Assembly (NCBI GenBank): GCA_030039005.1
Contig: JASHQT010000464.1
Location: forward strand, 1-16,034
Length of the DNA stretch: 16,034 nt
DNA from: Bryobacteraceae bacterium
GTDB lineage: Bacteria; Acidobacteriota; Terriglobia; Bryobacterales; Bryobacteraceae
Direction: 5' to 3'
Under the pieces are notes generated by a model. The model was not told the DNA's origin. It ran no database searches and saw only the letters and a list, made by a program, of their open reading frames with translations. The translations under genes were made by a program, and so were the position numbers. This document shows positions 13,620 through 16,034 of this stretch, piece by piece; the first letter of the stretch is position 1; each line of letters starts with the position of its first letter.

Positions 13620-15065
13620 ATGAGCCCAGATGTCGCCATTCGAACGCGGGGCGAGGGGCAACGCTATGAGGCTTTGCTTCGCATCAGTGAAGCACTTTCC
13701 GCATGCAGAGAGCCCGAGGATCTGACCAGAATCCTCTCGGAACAATTGGACGAGTTCCTCGACTTCTTCCAGTTCTACATCCTCGTTTATAAGGAAAATT
13801 CCACCGAAGTCGAATGGGCTGTCGTGGGGTCCGAGAAAAGCCTCATCAGCGCATACGCCAATGTGCCGGTGCAACAGCGGCCATCCTGGCAGGCATTCGC
13901 CACGCAGGAGCCGTTCCACATTGCTGATTGGGACCAAGATGAAAGGGTTCCCGCGCGACTCAAGCAAGGGATCGCAGCCCAAGGTCTTCACATCGGACCG
14001 CTGGTTTTTGTGCCCCTCACGACACCGCATCGGCGCCTGGGCGCGCTGGGCATGTCAGGACCTCCTGGAACCGTTTACAGTGCCGACGACATTTCTTTCC
14101 TGTGTCTCATCGGGCGAGTGGTTGCCTTCGCGATTGATGACAATTTCAATCTCCGGCAGGCCGAGGCCGCACACCGAGAATTACAACGCCAGAATGAGCG
14201 GCTGCAACGCAGTGAGAGAGAGCTTCAGGAAGTCATTGAAACCATTCCAGTCATGGCTTGGTCGGCGGCAGCCGACGGCGCGGTCGAATTCTTCAATCGA
14301 CGGTGGCTGGATTACGCTGGCCTATCCGCGGATCAAGTACGAGGCTGGGGTTGGACAAGTGCGGTTCATCCGGAGGATCTGAACAGGCTCACGGATTACT
14401 GGCGCGGCGTGTTGGCTTCCGGGCAATCAGGAGAAATTGAAGCGCGCCTGCGCCGTTTCGACGGAGCATACCGGTGGTTTCTATTTCGCGCGACACCGTC
14501 CCTGGACCACGGAAGAGTCATGAAATGGTACGGAACAAACACCGACATCGAAGCACGTAAGACTGCTGAGCAAGCGATTATCACTCAAAATAGCCGGCTC
14601 CAGCTTCTCCTGAAGCTAACGAAGGAGATCACTTCAAACCTGGAGCTTCGCGAATTGCTGCGGGCAATCTCAGCCAGTATTCGTGAAGTTATGGATTGTG
14701 ACGCAGTCCAAATTTGGCTCGCGGATTCGGCTTCGGGTAAATTCCGCTTGTACGCCCTGGATTTTCCAGAGGGAAAGGGCTTTGTCAAGGAGGGAATCCT
14801 TATCGAGTCGGTCGGCGCCTGTAAGCGAGCTTTGGAAACCCTGCAACCGACAATCAGGAATATTGCCAATCCCCAGGAATTCCCGCCCGATCTGTACAAG
14901 TTGATGCTGGCCGAGGGGTTGAAGACCCAATGCGTGATACCGCTTGTCAGCCGCGGCCGCGCAGTCGCGGCGCTGACCATTAATGTAACCAGCCAGATTC
15001 TCTCCCCCGTAGCAGACCGTTTTTCTCAAATTGAGTGCGCGTTGAGCGGAAGCGGTTGTGCGTAA
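13620..15065 (+). CDS. GAF-PAS-GAF sensor, apparently a truncated FhlA-like regulator
   Basis: The 481-residue protein from ATG 13620 begins MSPDVAIRTRGEGQRYEALL. It shows a GAF domain at about 15-173, a coiled-coil linker at 180-206 (LQRQNERLQRSERELQE), and a PAS domain at about 205-318 ending in the PAC-like VMKWYGTNTDIEARKTAEQ. A second GAF domain lies at about 325-460 (SRLQLLLKLTKEITSNLELRELL onward). This order matches the sensory half of FhlA-type sigma54 activators in Acidobacteria as I remember them. Those continue with an AAA+ ATPase (GAFTGA) and an HTH domain, both absent here: the frame ends in ECALSGSGCA-TAA soon after the second GAF. It may be a decayed gene or a stand-alone ligand sensor. 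In-frame starts at 13416 and 13593 exist. 13620 gives a compact N-terminus; AGGAAGAGG lies 15 nt upstream, not ideal. The ligand is unknown. Confidence 0.75.
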   Translation: MSPDVAIRTRGEGQRYEALLRISEALSACREPEDLTRILSEQLDEFLDFFQFYILVYKENSTEVEWAVVGSEKSLISAYANVPVQQRPSWQAFATQEPFHIADWDQDERVPARLKQGIAAQGLHIGPLVFVPLTTPHRRLGALGMSGPPGTVYSADDISFLCLIGRVVAFAIDDNFNLRQAEAAHRELQRQNERLQRSERELQEVIETIPVMAWSAAADGAVEFFNRRWLDYAGLSADQVRGWGWTSAVHPEDLNRLTDYWRGVLASGQSGEIEARLRRFDGAYRWFLFRATPSLDHGRVMKWYGTNTDIEARKTAEQAIITQNSRLQLLLKLTKEITSNLELRELLRAISASIREVMDCDAVQIWLADSASGKFRLYALDFPEGKGFVKEGILIESVGACKRALETLQPTIRNIANPQEFPPDLYKLMLAEGLKTQCVIPLVSRGRAVAALTINVTSQILSPVADRFSQIECALSGSGCA

Positions 15066-15099
15066 ATGCCGGCCTTGAACTCGGGAGTCGGCGCCGGGC

Positions 15100-15128
15100 T
15101 TGCGTCCGATTTCCGATTGGGCGATACT
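15100..15128 (+). promoter_or_regulatory. Candidate promoter for padR-permease pair
   Basis: TTGCGT (15100-15105), a 17-bp spacer and GATACT (15123-15128) give a moderate sigma70-type match. The transcript would start about 25 nt before the padR ATG, leaving room for the GGGAAGGA ribosome-binding sequence at 15144-15151. PadR regulators usually repress their own promoter; I see no clear inverted-repeat operator here. Confidence 0.35.
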
Positions 15129-15160
15129 GTTGTCGGTAACCGAGGGAAGGAACATCCGGC

Positions 15161-15490
15161 ATGAGTAAACCAACTGAGCTTGTTCAGGGCACCGTGGATT
15201 TGTTGATCCTAAAAATTATCGCCATAGAGCCGATGCACGGCTGGGCTATCGCACAGCGAATCCGCCAGATGTCGAATGATGTTCTGCAAGTTGGCCAGAG
15301 CGCGCTTTATCCTGCGCTCCACAAACTGGAGCAGCAGGGCTGGACCGAGGCGGAATGGAGAATGTCGGACAACAACAGGCGCGCCAAATACTATTCGCTG
15401 ACTCGTGCTGGCCGGAAGGCATTGGCGAAGGAGGCAAATCAATGGGAGCGACTCTCGGCTGCCATTTCTCTGATCGTGCGGACTGCATGA
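15161..15490 (+). CDS. PadR-family transcriptional regulator
   Basis: The 109-residue protein is a compact PadR type. It begins MSKPTELVQGTVDLLILKII, the usual opening, followed by the winged helix-turn-helix with MHGWAIAQRIRQMS, then VGQSALYPALHKLEQQGW (recognition helix) and the wing RRAKYYSLTRAGRKAL. A short C-terminal helix WERLSAAISLIVRTA serves for dimerisation. It binds DNA as a dimer and is normally a repressor released by small molecules or antimicrobials. It lies directly upstream of an ADOP-type permease, a pairing characteristic of Acidobacteria, and probably controls it. The stop overlaps an ATG (ATGA at 15487-15490) that opens MKEI, which in turn overlaps the permease ATG at 15498. 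Confidence 0.95.
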   Translation: MSKPTELVQGTVDLLILKIIAIEPMHGWAIAQRIRQMSNDVLQVGQSALYPALHKLEQQGWTEAEWRMSDNNRRAKYYSLTRAGRKALAKEANQWERLSAAISLIVRTA

Positions 15491-15497
15491 AGGAGAT

Positions 15498-16034
15498 ATG
15501 AGATGCCACACCCTCTCTCAACTTCGCCTTCGGTTGATGGGCCTGGAGAATGGCCTTTCTCCTGAGGAGGCACGGCAGGCCGCGTTGCGCGCTATGGGCG
15601 CGATCACCCAGAACAAAGAGGAGTGCCGGGACATGCGCCGTGTGAGTTGGATCGAGCACACTGTTCAAGACCTGCGGTACAGTGCCCACACACTCCGTAA
15701 GAACTTGGTCTTCACCATCGTCGCCGTTTTAGCGCTAGCGCTTGGCATCGGTGCAACCACAGCGATGTTCAGTATGGCATATGGCATGCTGCTTAGACCG
15801 CTCCCTTACGTGGATGCCGATCGTCTGGCGGTTGTCTATATGAGCTATTTCCCGCGAGATTTTCGATTCGGCACGATGTCTGTACGCGATTACCTCATCT
15901 GGAAGGAGGCCAATCGAGCGTTTGAATCTCTCTCTTTGTTCCGTGAGATTTCGGTAAGCGTGCGTGAAATCGACTGGCCTGGCCTGCTAAGGTCATGGAG
16001 TTGCCGAGGGGCAACTACTATGAACCGTAAAAGT
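15498..16034 (+). CDS. ADOP-type MacB/FtsX-like ABC permease, 5' part only
   Basis: The frame is open from ATG 15498 to the window end (179 codons seen). It shows GLSPEEARQAALRAMG near residues 20-35, the linker EECRDMRRVSWIEHTVQDLRY and a first membrane helix FTIVAVLALALGIGATTAMFS at about 74-94. MLLRPLPYVDADRLAVVY and a MacB-like periplasmic start (SVRDYLIWKEANRAFESLS) follow. These are hallmarks of the acidobacterial duplicated orphan permeases, full length about 800 residues. The N-terminus is short, missing most of the usual leading helix. AAGGAG at 15490-15495 is only two bases from this ATG and better spaced for ATG 15503, which opens a 20-codon frame. Near 15975 similarity seems to move to another frame, so the gene may be damaged. 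Substrate unknown; no ATPase gene is visible. Confidence 0.75.
   Translation, partial: MRCHTLSQLRLRLMGLENGLSPEEARQAALRAMGAITQNKEECRDMRRVSWIEHTVQDLRYSAHTLRKNLVFTIVAVLALALGIGATTAMFSMAYGMLLRPLPYVDADRLAVVYMSYFPRDFRFGTMSVRDYLIWKEANRAFESLSLFREISVSVREIDWPGLLRSWSCRGATTMNRKS

Overview
The window reads as a chromosomal segment of a GC-rich Acidobacteriota bacterium, probably of the Solibacter/Bryobacter type. That placement is inferred. It rests on the gene set: a PadR regulator next to an ADOP-type (acidobacterial duplicated orphan permease) MacB/FtsX-like permease, an FhlA-like GAF/PAS sensor of a kind I associate with this phylum, and a cell-shape operon followed by an RNase E/G gene. No 16S or other marker gene is present.

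Layout. Positions 1-1100 (+) hold a 42-residue exported peptide and a seven-helix membrane protein of unknown function. Positions 1016-2806 (-) hold a 160-residue orphan protein with its own near-consensus sigma70 promoter and, upstream of it, a Tat-exported YncE-like beta-propeller lipoprotein. A 285-bp divergent gap leads to the core of the window at 3092-9119 (+): mreB, mreC, mreD, mrdA (PBP2), rodA, the complete elongasome operon. After a 363-nt leader with two nested hairpins comes an RNase E/G gene (9483-11957) with about 350 disordered residues inserted in its S1 domain. Next are a two-domain thiosulfate sulfurtransferase (12017-12889), a 73-residue protein overlapping it by 4 nt, and tRNA-Ser(GGA) at 13166-13255.

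Downstream of the tRNA the character changes to accessory DNA: a possible insertion-sequence end, a GAF-PAS-GAF protein that lacks the sigma54-activator output half expected of its relatives, and a PadR regulator followed by an ADOP permease that runs off the window end and looks short at its N-terminus, possibly frameshifted.

How the genes work together. MreB filaments, MreC/MreD, the transpeptidase PBP2 and the SEDS glycosyltransferase RodA form one lateral wall synthesis machine. Their genes are packed head to tail.

Most notable observation. Three junctions inside this operon (mreB/mreC, mreC/mreD, mrdA/rodA) each carry a short direct repeat with exactly 14-nt spacing, built from overlapping stop and start codons. 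The repeats form chains of 0-5-codon micro-ORFs that end at or next to the start of the next gene, and each of those three genes lacks a well-placed Shine-Dalgarno sequence. This looks like a termination-reinitiation relay that could tune elongasome stoichiometry. A simpler non-repeated version may sit at the padR/permease junction.
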